A DNA stretch of 64,000 nucleotides, from contig JBCBVV010000013.1 of NCBI GenBank assembly GCA_039817415.1, positions 92,015-156,014 of the forward strand, written 5' to 3'. The notes under the pieces were generated by a model. The model did not search any database. It was not told the DNA's origin and worked only from the letters and a program-made list of their open reading frames with translations. Origin of the DNA: JALEFZ01 sp039817415 (GTDB taxonomy: Bacteria > Bacteroidota > Bacteroidia > J057). The position numbers and the translations under genes were made by a program. Positions 8,790-17,041 of the stretch are shown here, one piece after another (position 1 is the stretch's first letter; the number at the start of each line of letters is the position of its first letter).

Positions 8790-9563
8790 TCATAAAGTCT
8801 CGCCTGCTAGGAAGGAACGTACCTTAGAAATGAATTCTTGAGGAACCTCAGCGTGTAACCAATGACCTGCCTCTTCGATCTTGTAAAACACAGCTTCAGG
8901 GAAGTATTCCTGAATTGCTGGAAATAAATCTTTGGCTACATAATCGCTTTTTCCACCATAGATGAAAAGTGAATCCCCATCGAATGTCCCTTCCATATCA
9001 AGGGCTGCCAGTATATTTTCGTATTTTTCGGAAATGAGTTTCAGATTAAATTTCCAGCTGAAATTTTTGTTTTCATCTCTTCCCAATCCCTTAAGCAAAA
9101 ACTGTCTGATTCCAATCTCTTTAATCCTTCCCTCGAGGATCGCTTCTGCTTCCTTTCTCCCAGCGATTTGTTGAAGAGGAACAGCATTCATTGCCTCTAA
9201 AATATGGTGATGTCTGGCTGAGTTTTCAAAAGGGGCCATATCCGCTACGATGAGTTTACCGACTCGCTCAGGATACGCGGTTGCAAACTGCATAACTGTC
9301 TTTCCTCCCATAGAATGGCCAAGGATATGCGCCTGATAAATACCTTGTTGATCAAGAAATTCCTCTAAATCGTCAGCCATGGTTGGATAATCCCATTCAG
9401 ATGCATGTGGGGATTTTCCATGATTCCTTTGGTCAATGATATAAACACTGAACTCATCAGATAAAGCCCTTGCATGCGTGATCCAGTTATCAAGGGAACC
9501 AAACAATCCATGAAGGATAATTAAAGCTGGACCGTTTCCAAAAGTTTTAAAATTCAGGTTCAT
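8790..9563 (-). CDS. Alpha/beta-hydrolase, YbfF-type esterase
   Basis: The 257-residue cytosolic protein has the full α/β-hydrolase fold: oxyanion segment ILHGLFGSLDNW, nucleophile elbow GHSMGG with the catalytic Ser, an acid candidate in GGKSDYV, and the catalytic His in EEAGHWLHAE near the C-terminus. These features and the QRNHGKSPH stretch match the YbfF group of acyl-CoA or ester hydrolases. The natural substrate is not known. It precedes the lipocalin-like lipoprotein gene on the same strand. Confidence 0.88.
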   Translation of the reverse strand: MNLNFKTFGNGPALIILHGLFGSLDNWITHARALSDEFSVYIIDQRNHGKSPHASEWDYPTMADDLEEFLDQQGIYQAHILGHSMGGKTVMQFATAYPERVGKLIVADMAPFENSARHHHILEAMNAVPLQQIAGRKEAEAILEGRIKEIGIRQFLLKGLGRDENKNFSWKFNLKLISEKYENILAALDMEGTFDGDSLFIYGGKSDYVAKDLFPAIQEYFPEAVFYKIEEAGHWLHAEVPQEFISKVRSFLAGETL

Positions 9564-9721
9564 AATATTTTTTTCGACGAAAAGGCTAATGAGATAAGAG
9601 TTGAAAATCTCGGGATATTTTGTTAAATTTTATGTCAATAATCACAAACAGGATTTATCTCCTGACGGCCTTTGAAGGAAAACTCAAACAATCATTACAA
9701 GTAGTTTTATGTGTGTTTTTT

Positions 9722-10132
9722 TCACTGGTAAAGGGTAGCAACAATCTTTCTACTTCCCCCAGCGTTACGAAACTCACATAGGTATACTCCTTGCCATGTA
9801 CCCAGATTCAATCTTCCCCTGCTAATTGGAATGCTGACATGGTGCCCAGTCAAAGAACTTTTGACATGCGCGGGCATATCGTCAGAGCCTTCCATGGTAT
9901 GGAGGTAGTATGCTTGGTTTTCCGGAACCAGTCTATTGAAAATCTGTTCAAAATCCATTCTCACAGTAGGATCAGCATTTTCGTTGATGCTCAATCCAGC
10001 AGATGTATGCTGAATGAATAGGTGGAGAATTCCAGTTTCTGGCAATACAGGCAATTTTGAGAGTATCTCATTTGTAACCAAATGAAAGCCTCTACTTTTA
10101 GCAGCCAGCCTGAATTCATATTGCTTAATCAT
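9722..10132 (-). CDS. YjbQ/UPF0047 family protein
   Basis: The 136-residue protein matches the YjbQ (UPF0047) family over its whole length, with LHLFIQHTSAGLSINENADP, a conserved HTMEGSDDMPAH and the C-terminal GTWQGVYLCEFR. The conserved His, Asp and Glu residues form a metal-binding pocket in known structures. Some members are annotated as secondary thiamine-phosphate synthases because they can complement thiE mutants; the physiological role is unresolved. Its start is only 21 bases from the divergent acyl carrier protein gene. Confidence 0.9.
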   Translation of the reverse strand: MIKQYEFRLAAKSRGFHLVTNEILSKLPVLPETGILHLFIQHTSAGLSINENADPTVRMDFEQIFNRLVPENQAYYLHTMEGSDDMPAHVKSSLTGHHVSIPISRGRLNLGTWQGVYLCEFRNAGGSRKIVATLYQ

Positions 10133-10153
10133 TCACCTAAAAGTAAGTTGGTT

Positions 10154-10477
10154 ATGAGTACGCCATCGCAAGTTAATAATTTATCTCAGGCAAGCTTATC
10201 TAAAGAATCCCTGACTCAACAGCAGAAAAATCTAGCAGATAATTTCGAAGAAACCCTTCGTGGAATCATTGCTCAGATTCTCCCTGGTCAACAAATCCCC
10301 ATTCATTCAGACTCAAAGCTAAAGGAAGACCTTGGCTTAGATTCCCTCGATATGGTCGAATTGATCATGATCTGTGAAAAAGATTTCTTTGTTACCCTTC
10401 CTGATGAAAAATGGAATCAGATAGAAACAGTAGCAGAATTAGAAAAAGTCGTTAAAGAAGAAGTTTTAGGAAATTAA
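10154..10477 (+). CDS. Acyl carrier protein, stand-alone
   Basis: The 107-residue protein is a phosphopantetheine-binding carrier with the attachment motif LGLDSLDMVELIM, the Ser after Asp being the modification site, and the acidic helix EKDFFVTLPDE. I start it at 10154; the frame is open further upstream, but an earlier start would run through the divergent yjbQ. Even so it carries about 28 residues, rich in Ser and Gln, ahead of the carrier domain, which AcpP lacks. No fatty-acid or polyketide gene adjoins it, so its client enzymes are unknown. It shares its stop with the convergent DUF1853 gene. Confidence 0.88.
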   Translation: MSTPSQVNNLSQASLSKESLTQQQKNLADNFEETLRGIIAQILPGQQIPIHSDSKLKEDLGLDSLDMVELIMICEKDFFVTLPDEKWNQIETVAELEKVVKEEVLGN

Positions 10478-11352
10478 ATTCCCTCCGAAATCTTCCTCTT
10501 CCACTTATGTGGAACTAAAAACATCCTATCTACCAAACCACCCCTCTCTCCAAACCTAACCACCTGGAGAGGCTTTTGAAGACCATCTTGCATTCGCAAA
10601 AGGTCATAATCATCCCCTATACTAGCCACATTTCCTATCCAAGATAGCCTTGGAAGGATATACCATGTATTCTCTCGTTCCACACTTGAGACATCTTTCC
10701 ACGGCCTTTGTAAATGGTCTGTGGATATAAATTTTGGCTGGCTTGAACCTGATTCGTATGCTTCCTCAGGGTAATAAAGGCAGCCCTTCAATAGGATGTG
10801 AGACTCAGGTTGGTTGAAACCCAAGTCAGACCAAAGCGAAATCAGGGAAGGATGTTGGGACATTAAAGATTGTTTGTTGAGTAGTTTATCCATCTTAAGG
10901 TCCAATCGATCAATTGGATTCGGACCATACCAGTTTGACCATTGTTCAAGTTCTCCATGGCCTAGATAGAATTTGACGGCGATCTCAAGGTGAACTAGTC
11001 GATTTTCTGGAAGATACTTGTAAACGAGGTCTAACTCACCTATCGTTCGTTTAGGCTCCTGTACCTTATGGTTTTGGAGAACCAGTTCAAAATCTGGATG
11101 AAAATGGACGAAGCAGGCTATCAGTCGCTCGAAGTAAATGCCTAACCTTTTGATTCCCTGACCTATAAATTCATGTAATTCGGATGGGTCTTGATCCCAT
11201 TTAGATAAGGTAGACTTATATACTTGGGGATCTTCTCCTAATATCCCCTGCTGGACTAAATATGTGTGAGGGTAGGAGGGAAGCTCATAAAAAAGTGATG
11301 GGCTCTTTAAAGCCCACCACATATCTTGTATTACTTTATGTTTGAATTCCAT
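10474..11352 (-). CDS. DUF1853 family protein
   Basis: The ~292-residue protein matches DUF1853, with RLGIYFERL, TIGELDLVY, HLEIAVKFYLG and WYGPNPIDRLDLKMDKLLN. The acidic residues in GELD and the later E-x-AVK pattern resemble a PD-(D/E)xK nuclease-like core; that reading is my inference, and the family has no settled function. The best start is the ATG at 11352, which overlaps the stop of the upstream DUF218 gene by one base (TAATG), a sign of coupled translation; a TTG at 11367 is the alternative. The 3' end shares four bases with the ACP gene. Confidence 0.82.
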   Translation of the reverse strand: MEFKHKVIQDMWWALKSPSLFYELPSYPHTYLVQQGILGEDPQVYKSTLSKWDQDPSELHEFIGQGIKRLGIYFERLIACFVHFHPDFELVLQNHKVQEPKRTIGELDLVYKYLPENRLVHLEIAVKFYLGHGELEQWSNWYGPNPIDRLDLKMDKLLNKQSLMSQHPSLISLWSDLGFNQPESHILLKGCLYYPEEAYESGSSQPKFISTDHLQRPWKDVSSVERENTWYILPRLSWIGNVASIGDDYDLLRMQDGLQKPLQVVRFGERGGLVDRMFLVPHKWKRKISEGI

Positions 11353-11981
11353 TAATAATTCAACCAATAGTAAACTAGTTTGACATATTCGTTATTGACG
11401 AAGATGAGTCCTTGCTCAGCTAGCCACCATTTTTCGATTTCATAGCCAGAAGGTTCTGCTCCTCGTATGACCACCTCAATTCCCGCCTCTTTAAATTTCT
11501 TTTTAAATACCCCTCTAATCCTTCTCGTGTGAAATTTACTAGAGATGACCATAATTTTTTTGAGGTCATGGGAACGAGAATACGCTAGAATAGCCTCGGA
11601 TTCCTCATAGGTGGAAGTCCCTTGATTAAGAATTACTACTTGGCTGGAATCTACACCATTTTCGTAGAGAACCTTAGATGCCACCTCTGCATCTGTAAAG
11701 GAATAATTGAGAATCTCAAGATCTGGATCGATGAGTTCTCCTACTGCTACTAACAATGGAGTCTTTTCTTCCTTATAATACTGAAGCGCCAAAGGAATCC
11801 TTTCGGTAGGCAAGCCCGCTAAGATAAAAGCAGCATCTACTTCCTCTACCTCATCTTCATAAACAAGGTAATTGCCAAGGCCAGTGAGAATCTGTGTTTT
11901 GAATACAATACCTAGTAGCATGACTACTGCGAATACTGCCAACAGAATCAGGAAGCCTCTTATGAATTTCAAAAATCCCAT
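11352..11981 (-). CDS. DUF218 (SanA/YdcF/ElyC) membrane-anchored protein
   Basis: The 209-residue protein has one N-terminal membrane helix (residues ~9-28) and a periplasmic DUF218 domain, shown by AAFILAGLPTERI, the conserved STYEESEAI and ISSKFHTRRI. Relatives include SanA and ElyC, which are linked to vancomycin sensitivity and envelope carrier-lipid metabolism in E. coli. It follows the M20 peptidase gene by four bases and is coupled to the DUF1853 gene, so the three minus-strand genes form an operon. Confidence 0.85.
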   Translation of the reverse strand: MGFLKFIRGFLILLAVFAVVMLLGIVFKTQILTGLGNYLVYEDEVEEVDAAFILAGLPTERIPLALQYYKEEKTPLLVAVGELIDPDLEILNYSFTDAEVASKVLYENGVDSSQVVILNQGTSTYEESEAILAYSRSHDLKKIMVISSKFHTRRIRGVFKKKFKEAGIEVVIRGAEPSGYEIEKWWLAEQGLIFVNNEYVKLVYYWLNY

Positions 11982-11985
11982 CTAA

Positions 11986-13359
11986 TCAAGAATTTTGAAG
12001 CTTGGCAAAATGCTTGTGAAAATGAGGAATGGTTTCGATACCCTTGAGGTAATTGAAAATACCATAATGCTCATTGGGACTGTGAATAGCATCAGAATCA
12101 AGCCCGAATCCCATTAAGACTGTTTCTAGCCCTAGTTCTTTTTGGAAAAGAGCTACGATAGGGATGGAACCTCCTTCTCGGGTTGGAATGGGTTCTTTTC
12201 CAAAGGTATCGGTCATCGCTAATGAGGCAGCTTTGTAGCCATTGGATTCTGTAGAAACCACTGCAGCCTCCCCACCATGGTGTGGCATCACCTTAACTTT
12301 TACAGACTTTGGAGCTAATTTTTCAAAATGATCTTGAAAAAGCTGGGTTATCTCGCTAGATACCTGATTAGGAACCAGTCTCATCGATATTTTGGCGTGA
12401 GCCTTGGAAGGAAGGACTGTTTTTGCCCCTTCTCCTATATAACCTCCCCAAATACCATTTACATCCAATGTCGGACGGATTGAAGCCCTCTCTGTGGTTG
12501 TATATCCTCTTTCCCCGTTGACGGCACCAATTTCTAGGTCAGCCATGTAGGCTTCCTTATCAAAAGGACGTCTTCCAAGTGCTTCTCTTTCTTCGTTGGT
12601 GAGTTCGACTACCTTGTCATAAAAACCTGGAATGGTAATTTTTCCCTCTTCGTCCTTGAGGGAGGCAATCATTTCACAAAGAACATTCACGGGGTTCTCA
12701 ACGGCTCCTCCATAAACGCCCGAATGAAGATCTCTATTGGGACCAGTCAGTTCAACTTCCAAGTAAGACATCCCACGAAGACCTACAGTTATGGAAGGAA
12801 CATCATTGGCAATCATAGAGGTGTCAGAAACCAAGATGATATCAGCCTTCAGTAAGTCTCTATGCTCTTGCACAAAGTGCTCAAGGTTATCACTGCCTAT
12901 TTCCTCTTCACCTTCAATCAGATACTTGACGTTACAGGGCAATTCTCCTTGAGATTTAAGGATTTCAAGGGCTTTTAGGTGCATATACATTTGACCCTTG
13001 TCGTCACATGCTCCACGGGCATATATTTTTCCGTCCTTCAAAACAGGCTCGAATGGAGGACTGTTCCAAAGTTCCATCGGATCGGGTGGTTGAACATCGT
13101 AATGTCCGTAAGTAAGGATAGTTGGGAGTGAAGGATCAACTATAATTTCAGCGTAAACTATAGGATGCCCACTTGTAGGAAATTTCTCAATTTTTCCCAT
13201 TCCCAGGCTGGAAAATTTATTAATCAACCAATCTGCAGCTTTTTCTACATCCCCCTTATAGGCCGAATCAGCGCTTATACTAGGAATTTTTAGAAAATCC
13301 GTCAATTCATCAAGAAATCGATCTTTGTGTTGATCGACATAGGCACGAGTTAGGTCCAT
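11986..13359 (-). CDS. M20 family dipeptidase
   Basis: The 457-residue protein is a zinc-dependent M20 peptidase of the CNDP/dipeptidase group. It shows the metal-binding YGHYDVQPP, the bridging Asp in RGACDDKGQ, the catalytic pair in EGEEEIGS, and a late His in DAIHSPNEHY, with the dimerisation domain between (~210-370). There is no signal peptide, so it should cleave dipeptides in the cytosol. It is the first gene of the minus-strand run that continues into the DUF218 and DUF1853 genes. Family length and residues are complete. Confidence 0.92.
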   Translation of the reverse strand: MDLTRAYVDQHKDRFLDELTDFLKIPSISADSAYKGDVEKAADWLINKFSSLGMGKIEKFPTSGHPIVYAEIIVDPSLPTILTYGHYDVQPPDPMELWNSPPFEPVLKDGKIYARGACDDKGQMYMHLKALEILKSQGELPCNVKYLIEGEEEIGSDNLEHFVQEHRDLLKADIILVSDTSMIANDVPSITVGLRGMSYLEVELTGPNRDLHSGVYGGAVENPVNVLCEMIASLKDEEGKITIPGFYDKVVELTNEEREALGRRPFDKEAYMADLEIGAVNGERGYTTTERASIRPTLDVNGIWGGYIGEGAKTVLPSKAHAKISMRLVPNQVSSEITQLFQDHFEKLAPKSVKVKVMPHHGGEAAVVSTESNGYKAASLAMTDTFGKEPIPTREGGSIPIVALFQKELGLETVLMGFGLDSDAIHSPNEHYGIFNYLKGIETIPHFHKHFAKLQNS

Positions 13360-13561
13360 ATAGTTTTTTTACTATTTATTTGAATCTAAATTAGGAATTT
13401 ACCGTCAAACAATAAGAAAGAACTTATTCATTCCTTCTGATTTTTTGCGTTGGCCCAAAATTTGTTTGAATATATATGCTTCTTTTTATGTGTTTTTTAC
13501 GTTAATTAAGCATACACTACCAATCCGGTAAATTTTATAGTCTCTTTTTAGTCTTAGCATT

Positions 13562-13795
13562 ATGATAAATGTGTTGTCCCACTTGTCGACTTCATTGCTC
13601 GCCATCTCATTGCAACATTTGGAGTACATATATTTTGGGATTTTCGTCCTTTGTGCCTCTTCGGTCTACTATGTTCTCGTACAAAGAGTAGGGGAGGAAA
13701 TGCCGCGTAATACGGTAGATAAGATATTTTTCCTTATGCTAGGCGTAGCAAGCCTTATTTGGTTCCTTTCCAAATTTGCAGCCCCAATAGCTTAA
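13562..13795 (+). CDS. Small two-helix membrane protein, unknown
   Basis: The 77-residue protein has two hydrophobic segments, IYFGIFVLCASSVYYVLV and IFFLMLGVASLIWFLSKF, separated by a short charged loop. I do not recognise a family. About 200 AT-rich bases precede it, enough for its own promoter, and a perfect 11-base inverted repeat follows. Codon use looks like that of its neighbours, and the absence of an overlapping stronger frame supports a real gene. Confidence 0.6.
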   Translation: MINVLSHLSTSLLAISLQHLEYIYFGIFVLCASSVYYVLVQRVGEEMPRNTVDKIFFLMLGVASLIWFLSKFAAPIA

Positions 13796-13815
13796 TTCGC
13801 TGATTTTGTGCTTTT

Positions 13816-13843
13816 GTTTAATCTTTTGATACAAAGATTAAAC
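13816..13843. terminator. Hairpin between convergent genes
   Basis: GTTTAATCTTT (13816-13826) and AAAGATTAAAC (13833-13843) pair perfectly over 11 bases around a six-base loop. The position, between the convergent ends of the small membrane protein and the ABC ATPase, fits a terminator, but there is no long U-tract outside the stem. Confidence 0.5.
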
Positions 13844-13884
13844 ATAATATGTCAAAATGCTGCAAAACAGTGATACTTAGGCTG

Positions 13885-14502
13885 CTACCCTCCCAAGCGA
13901 ATAACTTTCTCAAATTCTCCAAATTCACGGTGCATATTTGAGGCAAGGATGAATATTCTATTATCCGCAAATCTATTGATCATTTCAAGGATCATCGCTG
14001 CATTGTCCTCGTCCATAAAACTTGTCGGTTCATCCAACAAGAGAATAGGTGTGTCTGAAAGTAAGGTCATACCTACCATAGCCCGCTGTAACATACCTGA
14101 GGAGAAATATCTCAACCTTTTATCTTTATGAGGCCTCAAATTGAGATGATCAATGACTTCATCTATACTAGGTAGAAGGCAATTTTTCCAAGAAAAATGT
14201 AGATCCAATTGTTCAGCAAGGCTTAAATCCAGATAAGTTTCTATGTACGGTCCATTCCAACTGATGTAATTGTACATCTCATTTGCTAGAACTTTTTTAC
14301 CATTAACCTCAAGAATAAGTTTCCCTTCACTAGGAGACATTTGCCCAGCAATGATTCTCATAAGGGTGGATTTTCCCGAGCCATTAGATCCCACCAAGGC
14401 TAGTTTTCCTTGTTTTTGAAAGGAGGATGAAATGCTTCTAAATAACCATCTTTGGTAAAATTTTTTCCCTATACCCTCTAATGTGAGATTAACTTCCTGC
14501 AT
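13885..14502 (-). CDS. ABC transporter ATP-binding protein (CcmA-like), no adjacent permease
   Basis: The ~205-residue protein is a single nucleotide-binding domain with Walker A GSNGSGKST, signature FSSGMLQRAMV (in place of LSGGQ, as in CcmA-type subunits), Walker B ILLLDEPTSFMD and a final ASNMHRE region. It is shorter than usual importers' ATPases. I use the ATG at 14502; a GTG at 14523 is in frame. No permease gene adjoins it, so the transported substrate cannot be inferred. It lies beyond the strong terminator that ends the lpxA operon and probably has its own promoter. Confidence 0.85.
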   Translation of the reverse strand: MQEVNLTLEGIGKKFYQRWLFRSISSSFQKQGKLALVGSNGSGKSTLMRIIAGQMSPSEGKLILEVNGKKVLANEMYNYISWNGPYIETYLDLSLAEQLDLHFSWKNCLLPSIDEVIDHLNLRPHKDKRLRYFSSGMLQRAMVGMTLLSDTPILLLDEPTSFMDEDNAAMILEMINRFADNRIFILASNMHREFGEFEKVIRLGG

Positions 14503-14553
14503 GGGATAAAGGTAATTTCCCACTTGATTGAAAGCAATGAGAAATTCCTACAA

Positions 14554-14593
14554 AAAAAGGGTAGAAGCAATTCATCGTGCTTCTACCCTTTTT
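14554..14593. terminator. Hairpin terminator ending the lpxD-lpxC/fabZ-lpxA run
   Basis: A 16-base perfect stem (14554-14569 with 14578-14593, core GGGTAGAAGCA) with an eight-base loop has A/T runs at its base in both directions. It lies 25 bases past the lpxA stop codon. Confidence 0.9.
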
Positions 14594-14618
14594 CATTTGA
14601 TGTCAAGTCGTTCAGGTG

Positions 14619-15632
14619 TTAGGCATGCCCCTTGATAATGCCTCTTGTTGCTTTTCGAATGAAGGTGAGAATTTCATCCCTTTCTTCACTGGAAAGCATC
14701 TGAGTTTCTACGTAATCAAGTGCTTGGCCTGTATTCATACCGGATACGAAAATCTTTCTGTAAATCTCCTGAATATAGTTGATGGTTTCATTGGAGAAGC
14801 CTCTTCTTCTGAGTCCAATGGAATTGACACCTACATACTGAAGAGGAGAACGACCTGCTTTCACAAAAGTGGGAACATCTTTGGTAACCACAGAATGTCC
14901 TGCAATCATCGCATGCTTCCCAATTTTAACGAATTGGTGAATTCCAGTCATACCCCCAATGATGGCCCAGTCGCCTATTTCCACATGGCCAGCCATGTTT
15001 ACAGCATTCACCACTATGACGTGATCTCCGATGATGCAGTCATGTGCAATATGTGCATATGCCATGATGAGGACATGCTTGCCAATTTCTGTCTTCCCAT
15101 GAAATTCAGTTCCTCTGTTAAGGGTGGCACATTCTCTAATGGTGGAATAATCACCAATCTCCAATGTGGTCTTTTCTCCTTTGAATTTGAGGTCCTGTGG
15201 AATAGCTGAGATGACTGCACCTGAAAATATTTTGACATGCTTACCAATTCTAGCACCATCATGGATGATAGAGGAAGATCCCAACCAGCAGTGATCGCCT
15301 ATAACAACCCCACCGTGAATATTAACACCGGGTTGCATGTGAACGTGATCTCCAATCTGGACTCTAGCTATTTGTGGCTCTCTGTTTTCTCTCCAGTACT
15401 CAATTTTTGAAGCGTCAGCGGATATGACTGTATTCGGCATGATTTTACAATTCTTACCGATGCTGACACCATCATAAATTACTACGTGCGAATCGATTTC
15501 ACATCCTTCGCCAATTTCTACGTCAGCACTGATACTACAAAAGGGACCGATTTTAACGGACTCATGTATCCTTGCATCAGGATGAATAAAAGACTGAGGG
15601 TAATTGTGATTCGCGGGTGAGGAAAAGGTCAT
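14619..15632 (-). CDS. lpxA: UDP-N-acetylglucosamine O-acyltransferase LpxA with extra helix coils
   Basis: LpxA transfers a 3-hydroxyacyl chain from ACP to UDP-GlcNAc, the first step of lipid A synthesis. The protein is built of left-handed β-helix hexapeptides and keeps PQDLKFKGE, the catalytic His in YAHIAHDCIIGDHV, GGMTGIHQFVKIG and the helical C-terminus with AGRSPLQYVGVN. At 337 residues it is about 70 longer than typical LpxA. The excess is internal: the pattern IGK..KI.....VIS at residues 58-71 recurs at 129-142, with a spacer between, suggesting duplication of several coils. The start overlaps the lpxC-fabZ stop by four bases (ATGA). Confidence 0.93.
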   Translation of the reverse strand: MTFSSPANHNYPQSFIHPDARIHESVKIGPFCSISADVEIGEGCEIDSHVVIYDGVSIGKNCKIMPNTVISADASKIEYWRENREPQIARVQIGDHVHMQPGVNIHGGVVIGDHCWLGSSSIIHDGARIGKHVKIFSGAVISAIPQDLKFKGEKTTLEIGDYSTIRECATLNRGTEFHGKTEIGKHVLIMAYAHIAHDCIIGDHVIVVNAVNMAGHVEIGDWAIIGGMTGIHQFVKIGKHAMIAGHSVVTKDVPTFVKAGRSPLQYVGVNSIGLRRRGFSNETINYIQEIYRKIFVSGMNTGQALDYVETQMLSSEERDEILTFIRKATRGIIKGHA

Positions 15633-17026
15633 AATTTGTCTTTTGGAACTACAGAGGCTACAAGATCAGCTGAACAAACCAATTGGCCGTCAACGGTTAT
15701 TTTACCCTTCATTTTGCAAATGTTTCGCTTAAGGGCGGTCATTTCCAGTTCAAGAATGAGGGTGTCACCTGGAATAACAGGCTTTTTAAATCTGGCGTTG
15801 TCTATGGCTAGGAAATATACCCAGATTGACTTGGGATTTTCTATAGTGTTCAACAACAAAATCCCACCTACCTGTGCCATGGCTTCTAATTGAAGTACTC
15901 CTGGCATAATAGGGTTTCCTGGGAAGTGCCCTTGGAAAAAGGGCTCATTTATTGTGACATTTTTTAGTCCTGTGATGGTCCTTTCTGTAAATTCAAGTAC
16001 CCGATCCACTAGGACAAAGGGATATCTATGTGGCAGGATTTCATGTATGGCGTTGATGTCAAAAACAAGTCCTTTTGCCTTGTTCTTTTGGAATCTACGG
16101 GCAATTTTATCCTGCTTGATTTTATTTTTGATTTGCTTGGCAAGGGCGACATTGGCTTTATGCCCTGGACGGGAAGCCATGATTTTACCCTTAATGGGCA
16201 TGCCGACAAGTGCCAAATCTCCTATCAAATCAAGTAATTTATGCCTGGCGGGCTCATTTTCATGTCTAAGTCCACCTTCTGCATTTAAGTATCCTTCTTT
16301 AATCTCAAGATCAGGGGCTTTATAAATCTCCTTTAATTTTGAGATGGTGGAATCATCTATCTCCCTGTCCATGACTACCACAGCACTTTCAAGACTTGCT
16401 CCCTGAATAAGTCCTGCTTGGTGCAAGGCCTCGACTTCATGAAGAAAACAGAAGGTTCTCGAATCAGCTATATGACGAGCAAACTCATCGATATGCTGCA
16501 TTTTGGCTTGTTGAGCGGGTAGAAAGTCTGACCCAAAATCAATCATCACATTTGCCTGGAAGCTTTTGGAAGGGAATGCTGCTAGATCAACTTCCTTTTC
16601 CTCATCCTGATAATGGATGGCATCTTCTATGACAAAATATTCTCTAACAGCCTCTTGTTCCTCAAGGCCAGCTTCAAGAAGTACCTCAATGAAAGATTTA
16701 GAACTACCATCCATGGCGGGTGGCTCAGGTCCGTCTAATTGAATGAGGACATTGTCAAGTTGAAGGCCTGCTAAAGAAGCAAGAACATGCTCAACCGTAT
16801 GAACCTTAGTGTCTTTGTTCAATCCTATAGTCGTGCCTCGAGATGTATCAACGACCAGGTCTACATCTGCAGGAATCAAGGGCTGGTCTTCCAAATCAGT
16901 ACGTTGGAAAACAAAACCGTGATTCTCAGGAGCTGGACCAAAAGTCATGGTCACAGGCTTACCTGTATGTAATCCTACGCCTGAAACCGAGACATGGGAC
17001 TTGAGGGTGTGTTGCTTTTCATTCAT
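15629..17026 (-). CDS. lpxC-fabZ: LpxC-FabZ fusion: UDP-3-O-acyl-GlcNAc deacetylase / 3-hydroxyacyl-ACP dehydratase
   Basis: The 465-residue fusion has an N-terminal LpxC domain (~1-310) with SVSGVGLHTGKPV, the zinc ligand segment HTVEHVLASL and ARHKLLDLIGDLAL, and a C-terminal FabZ domain (~325-465) with EILPHRYPFVLVDRV (catalytic His) and GHFPGNPIMPGVLQLEAMAQ (catalytic Glu). LpxC commits UDP-acyl-GlcNAc to lipid A; FabZ dehydrates hydroxyacyl-ACP for fatty-acid elongation, competing for the same hydroxyacyl-ACP pool. This fusion is characteristic of Bacteroidota and relatives. It lies 15 bases after lpxD and overlaps lpxA. Confidence 0.96.
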   Translation of the reverse strand: MNEKQHTLKSHVSVSGVGLHTGKPVTMTFGPAPENHGFVFQRTDLEDQPLIPADVDLVVDTSRGTTIGLNKDTKVHTVEHVLASLAGLQLDNVLIQLDGPEPPAMDGSSKSFIEVLLEAGLEEQEAVREYFVIEDAIHYQDEEKEVDLAAFPSKSFQANVMIDFGSDFLPAQQAKMQHIDEFARHIADSRTFCFLHEVEALHQAGLIQGASLESAVVVMDREIDDSTISKLKEIYKAPDLEIKEGYLNAEGGLRHENEPARHKLLDLIGDLALVGMPIKGKIMASRPGHKANVALAKQIKNKIKQDKIARRFQKNKAKGLVFDINAIHEILPHRYPFVLVDRVLEFTERTITGLKNVTINEPFFQGHFPGNPIMPGVLQLEAMAQVGGILLLNTIENPKSIWVYFLAIDNARFKKPVIPGDTLILELEMTALKRNICKMKGKITVDGQLVCSADLVASVVPKDKL

Positions 17027-17041
17027 GAATCCAAAACTTCA

